A stretch of 64,000 nt of DNA from Stenotrophomonas sp. HITSZ_GD (GCF_029543105.1 NZ_JARQXB010000002.1:292712-356711), one strand, 5' to 3'. Shown: positions 52,248 to 61,342, counted from the first letter of the stretch. Program-made: numbers and translations. Notes: generated by a model from the letters alone, not told the origin.

Positions 52248-52364
52248 GCGGCTGGATCGCCGCCCTCGCCCTCGCCCGCGCCCGCGCCCCGGCGCCTGGT
52301 CGCGGCGCACGCCTCTCCCACGATGAAGACGCAACCCCACGGGCCCATGGCCCGGCGGGGAGAT

Positions 52365-52386
52365 ATGACCTTCGCGGGAAGGTCAT
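52365..52386. terminator. Hairpin after the second lacI
   Basis: ATGACCTT-CGCGGG-AAGGTCAT, an 8-bp perfect stem without a T-run. Possible terminator between the converging lacI and secreted-protein genes. Confidence 0.35.
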
Positions 52387-52395
52387 GGCGTCCTT

Positions 52396-52417
52396 GTGGG
52401 CGCGGCTTCAGCCGCGA
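52396..52417. repeat. Single REP-like unit
   Basis: TGTGGGCGCGGCTTCAGCCGCGA, a diverged single copy of the unit that forms the REPIN at 37236-37297. Confidence 0.6.
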
Positions 52418-52428
52418 CGCGCGGCGCC

Positions 52429-52866
52429 TCAGCGCCGCGAGATCACGAAGTTGCCCACGCCCACGCCGAGGTCCCAGCCCTCGCCGGTGCCGGCGAGCGC
52501 GAGCGAGATGTCGCCCTTGGTGACCACCTGCGCATTGCTCGACTTGACCGCGCCCGCGTGCGCCTCGGCGCCGCCATAGGTGCCGAACAGGTCGTTGACG
52601 CTGTAGGCGCCGGTGAAGCTGCCCTTGCCGTCGACGATCTTCGACTTGCCCACGGTAAGCCCGCCGCCCTTGGCGCTGATCTTGACCGGCACGGTGACGC
52701 CGTTGTTGCAGGTGATGGTGCCGGTGCCCTTGGCGGTCTTGTAGAACACCGACCAGCCGGAGAGGTTGAAGCGCAGGGTGCAGTCGAGGTTGCCGGCGGC
52801 CTGGGCGGCCGGCGCGAACGCGCTGGCGGCGGCGAGCGCGGCCAGCAGGGAGGCGGTCTTGAACAT
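52429..52866 (-). CDS. Small secreted protein of unknown function
   Basis: 145 residues from ATG at 52866 with AGGA upstream. Clear signal peptide: MFKTASLLAALAAASAFAPAAQA, likely cut before AGNLDC. The mature part of about 120 residues is glycine-rich and beta-like (GWSVFYKTAKGTGTITCNNG, VGKSKIVDGKGSFTGAYSVND, LALAGTGEGWDLGVGVGNFVI), with two cysteines that may form a disulphide. Predicted periplasmic or surface protein. I do not recognise a named family. The frame is open far upstream, but that extension opposes the nitrilase gene and is spurious. Confidence 0.75.
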   Translation of the reverse strand: MFKTASLLAALAAASAFAPAAQAAGNLDCTLRFNLSGWSVFYKTAKGTGTITCNNGVTVPVKISAKGGGLTVGKSKIVDGKGSFTGAYSVNDLFGTYGGAEAHAGAVKSSNAQVVTKGDISLALAGTGEGWDLGVGVGNFVISRR

Positions 52867-52958
52867 CGCAGGGGTCCTGGGTGAACTGGCGGCGAGGTTA
52901 GCAGCGCCGGCGTGAGGCCGACGCGCCCTTGCCCGCACGCCGTTCAGCGGCCGTGCGC

Positions 52959-53774
52959 TCAGCGCGCGGCGTTGACCGTGCCGAGCTGGAAGGCATCGGC
53001 GTCGAGCATGGCCGGGAAGCGCGCGCGATGTTCGGCCAGCGCCGCGGCGGAGATGGTGGTGGTGGCGACCTGCTCGCGCTCGCGGATTTCCAGCTGCGGC
53101 TGGCCGAGGAAGTCGATCACCGCGCTGTCGCCGGCGTAGTGCAGGCCGTTGCCGTCCACGCCCACGCGGTTGACCGCCGCCACGAAGCACAGGTTCTCGA
53201 TCGCCCGCGCCCGCAGCAGCGTGCGCCAGGCGTAGGCGCGGGCCGAGGGCCAGTTCGCCACGAACAGCTGCAGGTCGAAATCGAGTTGGCCGGGGCGCTC
53301 GACGTCGTAGCGGTTGCGGCAGAACACCGGGAAACGCAGGTCGTAGCAGACCTGCGGGTTGATCCGCCAACCCTTCCATTCCACCGTGAGGCGGTCGCGC
53401 CCGGCGGCGTAGCGCTCGTGCTCGTTGGCGTAGCGGAACAGATGGCGCTTGTCGTAGTACTGCAGCCCACCGTCGGGGGTGGCGAACAGCAGGCGGTTGA
53501 ACACGCCCTCCGGCGTGCGCAGCTGGACGCTGCCGGTCACCGCCGCGCCCAGGCGCGCGGCCTGCTCGCCGATCCACGCCACCGTCGGCCCCTCCATGCC
53601 TTCGGCCTTGTCGATGGCATCGTTGGAAAACCCGCTGGTGAAGGTTTCCGGCAGCACCACCAGGTCGGTCTGGCCGGCGAGCGGCCCGAGCAGCGCGCCG
53701 TAGTGGTCGCGGTTGCCGGCTGGGTCGTGCCAGCGGGTGTCACCCTGGACGAGGGAAATGCGCAGGTCTTGCAT
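52959..53774 (-). CDS. Omega-amidase / nitrilase-family amidohydrolase (YafV-like)
   Basis: 271 residues from ATG at 53774 (MQDLRISLVQGDTRWHD), GAGG upstream. Nitrilase catalytic triad: glutamate in VVLPETFTSGF, lysine in YYDKRHLF, cysteine in PQVCYDLRFPVF. The order and spacing match YafV/Nit2 omega-amidases, which hydrolyse alpha-ketoglutaramate or alpha-ketosuccinamate. The aminotransferase gene 44 bp upstream on the same strand would generate such substrates when glutamine is the amino donor. Confidence 0.9.
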   Translation of the reverse strand: MQDLRISLVQGDTRWHDPAGNRDHYGALLGPLAGQTDLVVLPETFTSGFSNDAIDKAEGMEGPTVAWIGEQAARLGAAVTGSVQLRTPEGVFNRLLFATPDGGLQYYDKRHLFRYANEHERYAAGRDRLTVEWKGWRINPQVCYDLRFPVFCRNRYDVERPGQLDFDLQLFVANWPSARAYAWRTLLRARAIENLCFVAAVNRVGVDGNGLHYAGDSAVIDFLGQPQLEIREREQVATTTISAAALAEHRARFPAMLDADAFQLGTVNAAR

Positions 53775-53818
53775 GGGGAACCTCGGGCTGCTGGCGGAAA
53801 GGCGGCGCGGCGCGGATG

Positions 53819-54970
53819 TCAGAGCTGCTTCAACCGCTCGATGGCCGCATCGAGCGTCGCCTCGTTCTTGGCGAAGCACAACCGCGCCAGGCGTTGGCCG
53901 GCTGGCGGGTTCTGGTAGAACGGCGACAGCGGAATGGCCGCCACGCCGTGTTCGACCGTCAGCCACTTGGCGAACGCGTGGTCCGGCAGGTCGCTGACCG
54001 CCGAATAATCCACCAGTTGGAAATACCCGCCCGGCACCGGCAGCGGCTTGAGCCGCGTGCCCAGCAGCTGCTCGCGGAAGCGGTCGCGCTTGGCCTGGTA
54101 GAACGCGCCCAGCTGTTCGTCGTGCTCGGGCTCGTCGCGGATCATCTCGGCGAAGGCGTACTGGGCGGGAGCGAAGCTGGCGAAGGTGTTGTACTGGTGC
54201 ACCTTGCGGAATTCGGCGCTCAGCGCCGGCGGGGCGATGGCGTAGCCGATCTTCCAGCCGGTGCAGTGGTAGGTCTTGCCGAAGCTGGAGATCACGAAGG
54301 CGCGCTCGCGCAGCTCCGGCCAGCGCAGCACGGACTCGTGGCGACGGCCGTCGAACACGATGTGCTCGTAGACCTCGTCGGACAGCAGGAAGATGTCGGT
54401 GCCGCGCAGCAGGTCGGCCAGGGCGCGCATGTCGTCGGCCGAGAACATCGCGCCGGACGGGTTGTGCGGGCTGTTGATCATCAGCATGCGGGTGCGAGGG
54501 GTGATGGCGGCCTGCACCTTGGCCCAGTCGACGGCGAAGGTGAGCGGGTCCAGCGCCACGTGCACGGCGCGCGCGCCAGCCAGGTCGATCGCCGGTTCGT
54601 AGCAGTCGTAGGCGGGGTCGAGCACGATCACTTCCTCGCCGGCGCGCACGACGCTATGGATGGCGTTGAAGATGGCCTCGGTGGCGCCGCTGGTGACGGT
54701 GATCTCGTTGTCGGCATCCACCGTGGCGCCGTAGCAGCGCAGCGCCTTGCCGGCGATGGCCTGGCGCAGCGGCGCGACGCCGGTCATCGGCGGGTACTGG
54801 TTGTGGCCATCGCGCATGGCGCGGTCCAGCGCTTCGACGAGGCGGCCGGGCACGGGGAAATCGGGAAAGCCCTGGCCGAGGTTGACCGCCTTGTGCTCGG
54901 CGGCCAGCTGCGACATCACGGTGAAGATGGTGGTGCCCACGTTGGGCAGCTTGGTGGCGGGCACGGGCAT
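53819..54970 (-). CDS. Methionine/glutamine aminotransferase (YbdL-like, class I PLP)
   Basis: 383 residues from ATG at 54970 (MPVPATKLPNVGTTIFT). Fold-type I aminotransferase: NLGQGFPDF near the N-terminus, TSGATEAI, NSPHNPSG, the PLP-lysine loop SSFGKTYHCTGWKIGY, and RLCFAKNEATL at the end. GTTIFTVMSQLAAEHKAVNLGQGFPDF is typical of YbdL, which transaminates 4-methylthio-2-oxobutyrate to methionine with glutamine. Pairing with the omega-amidase makes a methionine-salvage last step driven by ketoglutaramate hydrolysis likely. Confidence 0.9.
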   Translation of the reverse strand: MPVPATKLPNVGTTIFTVMSQLAAEHKAVNLGQGFPDFPVPGRLVEALDRAMRDGHNQYPPMTGVAPLRQAIAGKALRCYGATVDADNEITVTSGATEAIFNAIHSVVRAGEEVIVLDPAYDCYEPAIDLAGARAVHVALDPLTFAVDWAKVQAAITPRTRMLMINSPHNPSGAMFSADDMRALADLLRGTDIFLLSDEVYEHIVFDGRRHESVLRWPELRERAFVISSFGKTYHCTGWKIGYAIAPPALSAEFRKVHQYNTFASFAPAQYAFAEMIRDEPEHDEQLGAFYQAKRDRFREQLLGTRLKPLPVPGGYFQLVDYSAVSDLPDHAFAKWLTVEHGVAAIPLSPFYQNPPAGQRLARLCFAKNEATLDAAIERLKQL

Positions 54971-55056
54971 CGGGCTTCTGTCCGGTGGATCGAGGGGGGC
55001 TGGGAGTTTAGCAGCGCCGGTGTGGTTGGCCTTATGGCGATGTGGTTTTGAGGGTA

Positions 55057-55098
55057 TGGCGCTTGGCGCTTGGCGTTTGGCGTTTGGCGCTTGGCGCT
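55057..55098. repeat. Six tandem 7-bp units TGGCGYT
   Basis: TGGCGCT TGGCGCT TGGCGTT TGGCGTT TGGCGCT TGGCGCT, exact head-to-tail units in an intergenic region next to hairpin element 1. The unit length is not a multiple of three. Confidence 0.85.
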
Positions 55099-55115
55099 TT
55101 GGTTGCCGTCGCGCG

Positions 55116-55227
55116 GCGAGCGGGGGCCATGCCCCGTCGGGGGACGCCAACTGCCGCATCCATGCGGGGCTCGTAGGGCGACATCCATGTCGCCCCACGC
55201 CCCCGACGGGGCATGGCCCCCGCTCGC
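55116..55227. repeat. Long hairpin element 1 (variable 28-nt arms, conserved core)
   Basis: Arms 55116-55143 and 55200-55227 are exact reverse complements (start GCGAGCGGGGGCCATG). The 56-nt core contains GCATCCATGCGGGGCTCGTA and GGGCGACATCCATGTCGCCC, itself a palindrome. The core recurs in inverted orientation in element 2 (55335-55445) and at the window end (63929), but each copy has its own arms. Confidence 0.85.
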
Positions 55228-55334
55228 CCCTCCCCTCTCCCATTGGCGGAACGAAGAGCGAACCGCAAAGCCGCCGCCGCTCCACCTTGCCGCGAGGTGT
55301 TTGGCTCTCCGATCCGGTAGAGGGAAGGTGTGGG

Positions 55335-55445
55335 GCGTCCGGGGGGTATGCCCTGGTGGGGGCGTAGGGCGACAGGACGTCGCCCTACGAGCCCCGCATG
55401 GATGCGGTAGTTGGCGTCCCCCACCAGGGCATACCCCCCGGACGC
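55335..55445. repeat. Long hairpin element 2, inverted core relative to element 1
   Basis: Arms 55335-55362 and 55418-55445 are exact reverse complements (start GCGTCCGGGGGGTATGCC). The 55-nt core, read on the minus strand, matches the core of element 1 closely (GCATCCATGCGGGGCTCGTA again exact). Between elements 1 and 2 (55228-55334) I see no gene. Confidence 0.85.
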
Positions 55446-55528
55446 CGCGCGACCAATCCAAGACAGCCGACCCACCCCAAAAACAGCCCACCGATCAAAC
55501 AACAAAGACCACACCCGCAAACCCGCCA

Positions 55529-55536
55529 GATACAAT
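55529..55536 (+). promoter_or_regulatory. -10 element of the ccm operon
   Basis: GATACAAT, a good -10 (TACAAT, 55531-55536) in an AT-richer stretch; transcription from about 55543 would leave a short leader to the ccmA ATG at 55565. No convincing -35 was seen. Confidence 0.45.
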
Positions 55537-55564
55537 GCCACCCAGCTTCCGCAATCCCGCCTTG

Positions 55565-56209
55565 ATGACCGACACCCCGTCCGCCGCGCCGCCCCTGCTG
55601 GCCGCGCAGGCCTTGAGCTTCAGCCGCAACGAGGAAGCCGTGTTCGGTCCGCTCGACTTCCAGGTCGATGCCGGCGAAGCCCTGCTCGTGCAAGGCGACA
55701 ACGGCGCCGGCAAGACCACCTTGCTGCGCGTCCTCGCCGGCCTGCTGCGCCCCGATGGCGGCAAGGTGGAGATCGACGGCCGCCCTGCCCGGCGCGTGGA
55801 TCGCTCGCGTTTCATCGCCTACCTCGGCCACCTACCCGCCCTGAAGCCCGACCTCACCACCCTGGAAAACCTGCACTTCCTCTGCGGCCTGCAAGGCCGG
55901 CGCGCCCGCCAGATGCCCGGCAACGCCCTGGCCATCGCCGGCCTCGCCGGTTACGAGGACGCCCTCGTGCGCCAGCTCTCGGCCGGGCAGAAGAAGCGCC
56001 TGGGCCTGGCCCGCCTGTGGCTCTCGCCCGCCCCCCTGTGGCTGCTCGACGAGCCCTACGCCAACCTCGACCTCGACGGCATCAACCTGGTCAACCGCAT
56101 GATCTCCGCCCACCTGCGCGGCGGCGGCGCCGCCCTGGTCACCACCCACGGCGCCTACGCCGCCCCGCCGGTGCGCACCCGCATGCTCACTCTGGCCCTG
56201 CCCGCATGA
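55565..56209 (+). CDS. ccmA: Heme ABC exporter ATP-binding protein CcmA
   Basis: 214 residues from ATG at 55565; an in-frame ATG at 55535 overlaps the -10 element and was rejected. Walker [14 protein letters not shown], signature [15 protein letters not shown] (the CcmA variant of LSGGQ), Walker [13 protein letters not shown], and VTTHGAY. With CcmB and CcmC it drives release of holo-CcmE. First gene of a complete System I cytochrome c maturation operon; ATGA overlap with ccmB. Confidence 0.96.
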   Translation: MTDTPSAAPPLLAAQALSFSRNEEAVFGPLDFQVDAGEALLVQGDNGAGKTTLLRVLAGLLRPDGGKVEIDGRPARRVDRSRFIAYLGHLPALKPDLTTLENLHFLCGLQGRRARQMPGNALAIAGLAGYEDALVRQLSAGQKKRLGLARLWLSPAPLWLLDEPYANLDLDGINLVNRMISAHLRGGGAALVTTHGAYAAPPVRTRMLTLALPA

Positions 56210-56901
56210 GCGTCCCTTCCCCCCTGCCTTCGCTGTGGCAGGCCTCGCGCGCGCTCGTGCTGCGCGACCTGCGCCTGCTGTGGCGCCGCCGCGGCGATGC
56301 CCTGCAGCCGGCCCTGTTCGCCCTGCTGATCGTCGTGCTGTTCGCCCTCGCCCTCGGCGGGCATGCCGACACCCTCTCCCTCGTCGCCCCCGCGGTGATG
56401 TGGCTGGCCGTGCTGCTTGCCGGCCTGCTCTCGCTCGATTCGCTGTTCCGCGGCGACGCCGACGACGGCTCGCTCGAACAATGGGTACTGGCGCCCGTGC
56501 CGCTGGCCTGGCTCGTGCTCGTGCGCGTGCTGCTGCACTGGGTGGTCACGGCCCTGCCGTTGATCATCGCCACGCCGTTGCTCGGCGAATTGCTGCACCT
56601 GCGGCATGACCAACTCCCCGTGCTGCTGGCATCGTTGCTGCTCGGCACGCCGCTGCTCAGCCTGCTCGGCGCGGTGGTGGCGGCGCTGACGGTGAACATG
56701 AAACGCTCTGGTATTCTCGTGGCGTTGCTGGCGCTGCCGCTGTACGTGCCGGTGCTGGTGTTCGGCGCGGGCAGCGTGGCCGCCGGCATGCAGGGGCTGG
56801 ATCCTTCCGCGCCGCTGCTGCTGCTCGGCGCGGGGCTGGTCATCGGGCTGGTGCTGGCACCGTTGGCGGCCGCGGCGGCGATCCGGATTTCATTGAGCTG
56901 A
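56206..56901 (+). CDS. ccmB: Heme exporter protein CcmB
   Basis: 231 residues, six predicted transmembrane helices. Opening [36 protein letters not shown] and [23 protein letters not shown] are diagnostic for CcmB. It is the permease partner of CcmA in the CcmABCD complex. Forty bp separate it from ccmC. Confidence 0.96.
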   Translation: MSVPSPLPSLWQASRALVLRDLRLLWRRRGDALQPALFALLIVVLFALALGGHADTLSLVAPAVMWLAVLLAGLLSLDSLFRGDADDGSLEQWVLAPVPLAWLVLVRVLLHWVVTALPLIIATPLLGELLHLRHDQLPVLLASLLLGTPLLSLLGAVVAALTVNMKRSGILVALLALPLYVPVLVFGAGSVAAGMQGLDPSAPLLLLGAGLVIGLVLAPLAAAAAIRISLS

Positions 56902-56941
56902 GCGGCGCCCACTCCACCGAAGCCAGAGCCATCGCCACCGC

Positions 56942-57697
56942 ATGAATCGTTTCGTCCGCTGGTTCCACCTACTCGGCTCGCCCCCGGTTTTTGATCGCTT
57001 CGCCGCCCGCTGGGCCCCGTGGTGCCTGGCCGCCGGCGTGCTGCTCGGCGGCATCGGGCTGTGGCAGGCGCTGTTCGTGGTGCCGGCGGACTACAAACAG
57101 GGCGACAGCTTCCGCATCCTCTACATCCACGTGCCCAGCGCGTGGATGAGCCTGTTCGTGTTCGGGCTGATGGCGCTGTACGCGGCCATCGCGATGATCT
57201 GGCGCGTCAAGCTGTGCGAGATCCTGGCCATGGCCTGCGCGCCCATCGGCGCCGCCTTCACCGTGATCACCCTGCTCACCGGCAGCATCTGGGGCAAGCC
57301 GATGTGGGGCGCCTGGTGGGATTGGGACCCGCGCCTGACCACCGAGCTGATCCTGCTGTTCCTCTATCTCGGCGTGATCGGCCTGTACCAGGTCATCGAC
57401 GACCACCGCAATGCCGCGCGCGCGGCCGGGCTGCTGGCCATCGTCGGCGTCGCGCTGCTGCCGGTCATCCGCTACTCGGTGGTGTGGTGGAATTCGCTGC
57501 ACCAGGGCCAGAGCATCCGCCTGCTGGGCGAATCGAGCATCGATGCCTCCATGCTGGTGCCGCTGTGGCTGATGGTCGCCGCGACCAAGTGCTGGTTCGC
57601 CGGCTCGCTGCTGCTGCGTGCCCGCGCCGACAACCTGCGCCGCGAGGCCGGCAAGGACTGGGTGGCACGGCTCGCCCACGCGCGGGAGGCCGCATGA
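56942..57697 (+). CDS. ccmC: Heme exporter protein CcmC
   Basis: 251 residues, six helices. The tryptophan-rich heme-handling motif [12 protein letters not shown] (about residues 121-132) is present, flanked by conserved histidines in [10 protein letters not shown] (about 60) and SLHQGQSI (about 182). It attaches heme covalently to CcmE in the periplasm. Overlaps ccmD by 4 bp. Confidence 0.97.
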   Translation: MNRFVRWFHLLGSPPVFDRFAARWAPWCLAAGVLLGGIGLWQALFVVPADYKQGDSFRILYIHVPSAWMSLFVFGLMALYAAIAMIWRVKLCEILAMACAPIGAAFTVITLLTGSIWGKPMWGAWWDWDPRLTTELILLFLYLGVIGLYQVIDDHRNAARAAGLLAIVGVALLPVIRYSVVWWNSLHQGQSIRLLGESSIDASMLVPLWLMVAATKCWFAGSLLLRARADNLRREAGKDWVARLAHAREAA

Positions 57698-57867
57698 GTT
57701 ATCTCGGCTATGTGATCGCGGCCTACGCGGTGTTCGTCATCGTGCTGCTGTGGGACGTGCTCAGCGCGCGCCTGCAGGTGCGCCGTGCGTTGCGCCAGGC
57801 GCGCGCGCGCCAGCAGCGCCAGCGCGGCCGCCAGGCGGCCACGCCCGACACGGAACTGGTGCGATGA
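57694..57867 (+). CDS. ccmD: Heme exporter protein CcmD
   Basis: 57 residues. One transmembrane helix, [21 protein letters not shown], followed by a strongly basic Arg/Gln tail ([19 protein letters not shown]), the standard CcmD layout. It stabilises the CcmABC-CcmE complex. ATGA overlaps with ccmC and ccmE. Confidence 0.93.
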   Translation: MSYLGYVIAAYAVFVIVLLWDVLSARLQVRRALRQARARQQRQRGRQAATPDTELVR

Positions 57868-58313
57868 ACCCGACCCGGCGCCGTCGCCTGTGGTGGGTGC
57901 TGCTGCTGGTCTTCGCCGGCGGGCTGGCCACGACGCTTGTCGCCCTCGCCCTTCAGCGCAATGTCGCCTATCTCTACACGCCCTCCGAAGTGCTGCGCGG
58001 CGAGGCCGGCGACCACGCCCGCTTCCGTCTCGGCGGCATGGTCGAGAAGGGTTCGTTCCAGCGCCCGGCCGGCTCGCTGCAGGCGCACTTCCGCGTCACC
58101 GACGGCGACGCGCAACTGCCGGTGAGCTACGACAAGATCCTGCCGGACCTGTTCCGCGAGGGGCAGGCGGTGATCGCCACCGGGCGCATGCACGAGGGCG
58201 TGTTCGTGGCCGAGGAAGTGCTGGCCAAGCACGACGAGAACTACATGCCCAAGGAAGTCGCCGACAAGATGGGCGCGGCGCATCGCAAACACGACGTCGC
58301 GGGGCCGCAGTGA
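57864..58313 (+). CDS. ccmE: Cytochrome c-type biogenesis heme chaperone CcmE
   Basis: 149 residues. N-terminal anchor [21 protein letters not shown], then an OB-fold with [11 protein letters not shown] and [17 protein letters not shown], and the covalent heme site H123-DEN-Y127 in [10 protein letters not shown]. It carries heme from CcmC to CcmF/H. Forty bp before ccmF. Confidence 0.97.
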   Translation: MNPTRRRRLWWVLLLVFAGGLATTLVALALQRNVAYLYTPSEVLRGEAGDHARFRLGGMVEKGSFQRPAGSLQAHFRVTDGDAQLPVSYDKILPDLFREGQAVIATGRMHEGVFVAEEVLAKHDENYMPKEVADKMGAAHRKHDVAGPQ

Positions 58314-58353
58314 CGGCGGCAGCGCGCGGCGTGGCGATCCGGATGTTGCCCTG

Positions 58354-60294
58354 ATGCTGCCCGAACTCGGCCAGGTCCTGCTCATCCTCGCCCTGCTGGT
58401 CGCCCTGCTGCAGGCGGTGCTGCCGCTGGCGGGCGCGCAGCGCGGCCATGTGGCGTGGATGCAGGTCGCCCGCCCCGCCGCGCTGGCGCAGCTGCTGCTG
58501 GTGGGCGGCGCCTTCGCCGTGCTGACCTTCGCCTTCGTGCGGCAGGATTTCTCCGTGGCCTACGTGGCCGAGAACTCCAATTCGCTGCTGCCGCTGGCGT
58601 ACCGCTATTCGGCCGTGTGGGGCGCGCACGAAGGCTCGCTGCTGCTGTGGACGCTGGTGCTGGCGCTGTGGAGCGCGGCGGTGGCGGTGGGTTCGCGTGC
58701 GTTGCCGTTGCCGGTGGTGGCGCGCGTGCTCGGGGTGATGGCGCTGGTCAGCCTGGGCTTCCTCGCCTTCCTGCTGTTCACCTCCAACCCGTTCGCGCGG
58801 CTGTTGCCGGCGCCGCCGGAAGGCGGCGACCTCAACCCGCTGCTGCAGGACCCGGGCCTGATCATCCACCCGCCGATGCTCTACGCCGGCTATGTCGGCT
58901 TCGCAGTGCCGTTCGCCTTCGCCATCGCCGCGCTGCTCGACGGCCAGCTGGATGCGCGCTGGCTGCGCTGGTCGCGGCCGTGGACCAACCTGGCCTGGGC
59001 GCTGCTCACGCTGGGCATCGCGCTCGGCAGCTGGTGGGCGTACTACGAACTGGGCTGGGGCGGCTGGTGGTTCTGGGACCCGGTGGAGAATGCCAGTTTC
59101 ATGCCGTGGCTCGCCGGCGCGGCGCTGCTGCATTCGCAGGCGGTCACCGAGAAGCGTGGCACCTTCGGTGGCTGGACGCTGCTGCTGGCGATCGCCGCGT
59201 TCTCGCTCTCGCTGCTGGGTACCTTCCTGGTGCGCTCGGGCGTGCTGACCAGCGTGCACTCGTTCGCGGCCGATCCTTCGCGCGGCCTGTTCATCCTGAT
59301 CTTCCTCGCGCTGGTGATCGGCGGCTCGCTGCTGCTGTACGCCGTGCGCGCGCCCGCGCTGGCGCCGGCCGGCGAGGACCCGCGCCGCGGCTTCGCGGCC
59401 ACCTCGCGCGAGACCCTGCTGCTGGCCAACAACCTGCTGCTCACCTGCGCCTGCGCGATGGTGCTGCTGGGCACGCTGTATCCCCTGCTGGCCGATGCGC
59501 TGGCGCTGGGCAAGCTCTCGGTCGGCCCGCCCTATTTCGGCACCTTGTTCGTGCTGCTGATGGCGCCGCTGGTGCTGCTGCTGCCCTTCGGCCCGCTCAC
59601 CCGCTGGCAGCGCGACCAGCCCTCGCGCCTGCTCGCCCTGCTGCTGCCGTGGCTGGTGCTGGCGCTGGCCGCCGGCGCACTGGGCTGGGTGCTGGCGCCG
59701 CAAGGACGCGTCAAGGCCGCGCTGGGCGTTGCCGCGGCCGCGTGGGTATTGCTCGGCACGTTGCGCTTCGCCTGGCTGCGCCTGCGCGGCACCGCGCCAG
59801 GCCAGCGGCTGACCGCCGAGATGGCCGGCATGCTGCTCGCCCACGGCGGCGTGGCGGTGTTCCTGGCCGGCGCGCTGCTGGTGGAGTCGCTGAGCGTGCA
59901 ACGCGAGGTGGCGCTGGCCCCCGGCCAGCAGCTTCGCATCGGCGCCTACGCGCTGCGCTTTGACGGGCTCGACCCGGTGCAGGGCCCGAACTACAGTGCC
60001 GACGTGGCGCGCCTGACGATCCTGCGCGGCGGCCGCGAACTGGGCGTGCTGGCCCCGGAGAAGCGGCGTTACGCCAGCGGTGGCCAGGTGATGACCGAAG
60101 CCGGCATCCGCCCAGGCCTGTTCGGCGATGTCTACGTCGCGCTGGGCGAACCGCTGGGCGCCGGCGCCTGGGCGGTGCGCGCGCACGTCAAGCCGTTCGT
60201 GCGCTGGATCTGGCTGGGCGCCTTGTTGATGGCGCTGGGCGGCGTGGTCACCGCCACCGACCGGCGCTTCCGTCGTATTCCGGAGAAGTCCTGA
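58354..60294 (+). CDS. ccmF: Heme lyase CcmF
   Basis: 646 residues with about 15 hydrophobic segments. WWD domain GGWWFWDPVENASFMPWL at about residues 231-250, the conserved histidines in WGAHEGSLLLW and PPMLYAGYVGF (IHPPMLY), and the periplasmic C-terminal domain (RLTILRGGRELGVLAPEKRRYASG) are present. It transfers heme from CcmE to apocytochrome c. TGATG overlap with ccmG. Confidence 0.97.
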   Translation: MLPELGQVLLILALLVALLQAVLPLAGAQRGHVAWMQVARPAALAQLLLVGGAFAVLTFAFVRQDFSVAYVAENSNSLLPLAYRYSAVWGAHEGSLLLWTLVLALWSAAVAVGSRALPLPVVARVLGVMALVSLGFLAFLLFTSNPFARLLPAPPEGGDLNPLLQDPGLIIHPPMLYAGYVGFAVPFAFAIAALLDGQLDARWLRWSRPWTNLAWALLTLGIALGSWWAYYELGWGGWWFWDPVENASFMPWLAGAALLHSQAVTEKRGTFGGWTLLLAIAAFSLSLLGTFLVRSGVLTSVHSFAADPSRGLFILIFLALVIGGSLLLYAVRAPALAPAGEDPRRGFAATSRETLLLANNLLLTCACAMVLLGTLYPLLADALALGKLSVGPPYFGTLFVLLMAPLVLLLPFGPLTRWQRDQPSRLLALLLPWLVLALAAGALGWVLAPQGRVKAALGVAAAAWVLLGTLRFAWLRLRGTAPGQRLTAEMAGMLLAHGGVAVFLAGALLVESLSVQREVALAPGQQLRIGAYALRFDGLDPVQGPNYSADVARLTILRGGRELGVLAPEKRRYASGGQVMTEAGIRPGLFGDVYVALGEPLGAGAWAVRAHVKPFVRWIWLGALLMALGGVVTATDRRFRRIPEKS

Positions 60295-60896
60295 TGTCCG
60301 CACCTTCCTCTCGCCGCCTGTCGCTGCCGCTGCTCATTGGCGGCGCGCTGGTATTCCTCGCCGTGCTGGCGCTGCTGCTGTACGGCGTGCGCCGCTCCGG
60401 CCTGGCCGACCGCGACAGCCTGCCTTCGGCGCTGATCGGCAAGCCCGCGCCGGCCTTCGACCTGCCGTTGCTGCACGATGCCTCGATCCGCGTCACCGCC
60501 GCCGACCTGCGCGGCGCGCCCTACGTGCTCAACGTGTGGGGCAGCTGGTGCCCGACCTGCCGCGAGGAGCATCCCATCCTGACCCGCTTCGCGCTGACCA
60601 AGCGCGTGCGCGTGATCGGCTACAACTGGAAGGACGAGCGCGCCGACGCGCTGCACTGGCTGGAACAGCTGGGCAATCCCTACCTGCTGGTGCTGGCCGA
60701 CCCGGACGGCCGCACCGCCATCGACTGGGGCATCGCCGCCGCGCCGGAAACCTTCCTGGTCGATGCGCAGGGCGTGGTGCGCTGGAAGTACAGCGGCGCG
60801 CTCACGCAGGCGGTGATCGACGAGCAGCTGATCCCGCAGCTGACCCGGCTCGAACGCGCCCCGGCCGGCGGCACGCCCTTGCACGCCGCCCCATGA
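60294..60896 (+). CDS. ccmG: Thiol:disulfide interchange protein CcmG/DsbE
   Basis: 200 residues. Membrane anchor LPLLIGGALVFLAVLALLLYGV, then a periplasmic thioredoxin fold with active site W85-CPTC (Cys86, Cys89), VIGYNWKDER and the cis-Pro region GIAAAPETFLVD. It reduces the CxxCH cysteines of apocytochrome c, receiving electrons from DsbD. Overlaps ccmH. Confidence 0.96.
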   Translation: MSAPSSRRLSLPLLIGGALVFLAVLALLLYGVRRSGLADRDSLPSALIGKPAPAFDLPLLHDASIRVTAADLRGAPYVLNVWGSWCPTCREEHPILTRFALTKRVRVIGYNWKDERADALHWLEQLGNPYLLVLADPDGRTAIDWGIAAAPETFLVDAQGVVRWKYSGALTQAVIDEQLIPQLTRLERAPAGGTPLHAAP

Positions 60897-61342
60897 AGGC
60901 CCGCCTGGCGGCCTGCGTGATCGCGGCATGGCTGGCGTGGGCCGGCGCGACCGCGTTCGCGCAGCCGGTGTCCGACCCCGCGCCGCTGGCCTACCGCGAT
61001 GCCGCCGAAGAGGCACGCTTCCACGCGCTCACCGCCGAGTTGCGCTGCGTGCAATGCCAGAACCAGTCGCTGGCCGATTCCAACGCGCAGATCGCCCACG
61101 ACCTGCGCCGCGAGGTGCTGGACCTGATGCACCAGGGCCGCAGCGACGCGCAGATCAAGCAGTTCCTGGTCGAGCGCTACGGCGAATTCGTGCTGTACCG
61201 CCCGCAGGTCGAATCGCGCACCTGGCTGCTGTGGTTCGGCCCGGCCGCGCTGCTGTTGGGCGGCGCGGTGATGCTGGTCGTGCTGGTGCGCCGCCGTGCG
61301 CGCGCGCTGCCGGCGGCCACCGACGACGCGCAGGAGTGGTGA
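60893..61342 (+). CDS. ccmH: Cytochrome c-type biogenesis protein CcmH
   Basis: 149 residues. Signal/anchor LAACVIAAWLAWAGATAFAQ, then the redox LRCVQCQNQSLADSNAQIAHDLR (Cys52, Cys55), QIKQFLVERYGEFVLYRP and a C-terminal transmembrane helix (LLWFGPAALLLGGAVMLVVLV). It is the short CcmH; the TPR part is the separate CcmI encoded next. TGATG junction with ccmI. Confidence 0.95.
   Translation: MKARLAACVIAAWLAWAGATAFAQPVSDPAPLAYRDAAEEARFHALTAELRCVQCQNQSLADSNAQIAHDLRREVLDLMHQGRSDAQIKQFLVERYGEFVLYRPQVESRTWLLWFGPAALLLGGAVMLVVLVRRRARALPAATDDAQEW

Noticed and set aside
55070..55564. N-terminal extension of ccmA frame through the hairpin elements
   Set aside because: The extension is the translation of repeats 1 and 2; CcmA homology begins at 55565 and a -10 element sits at 55529-55536.
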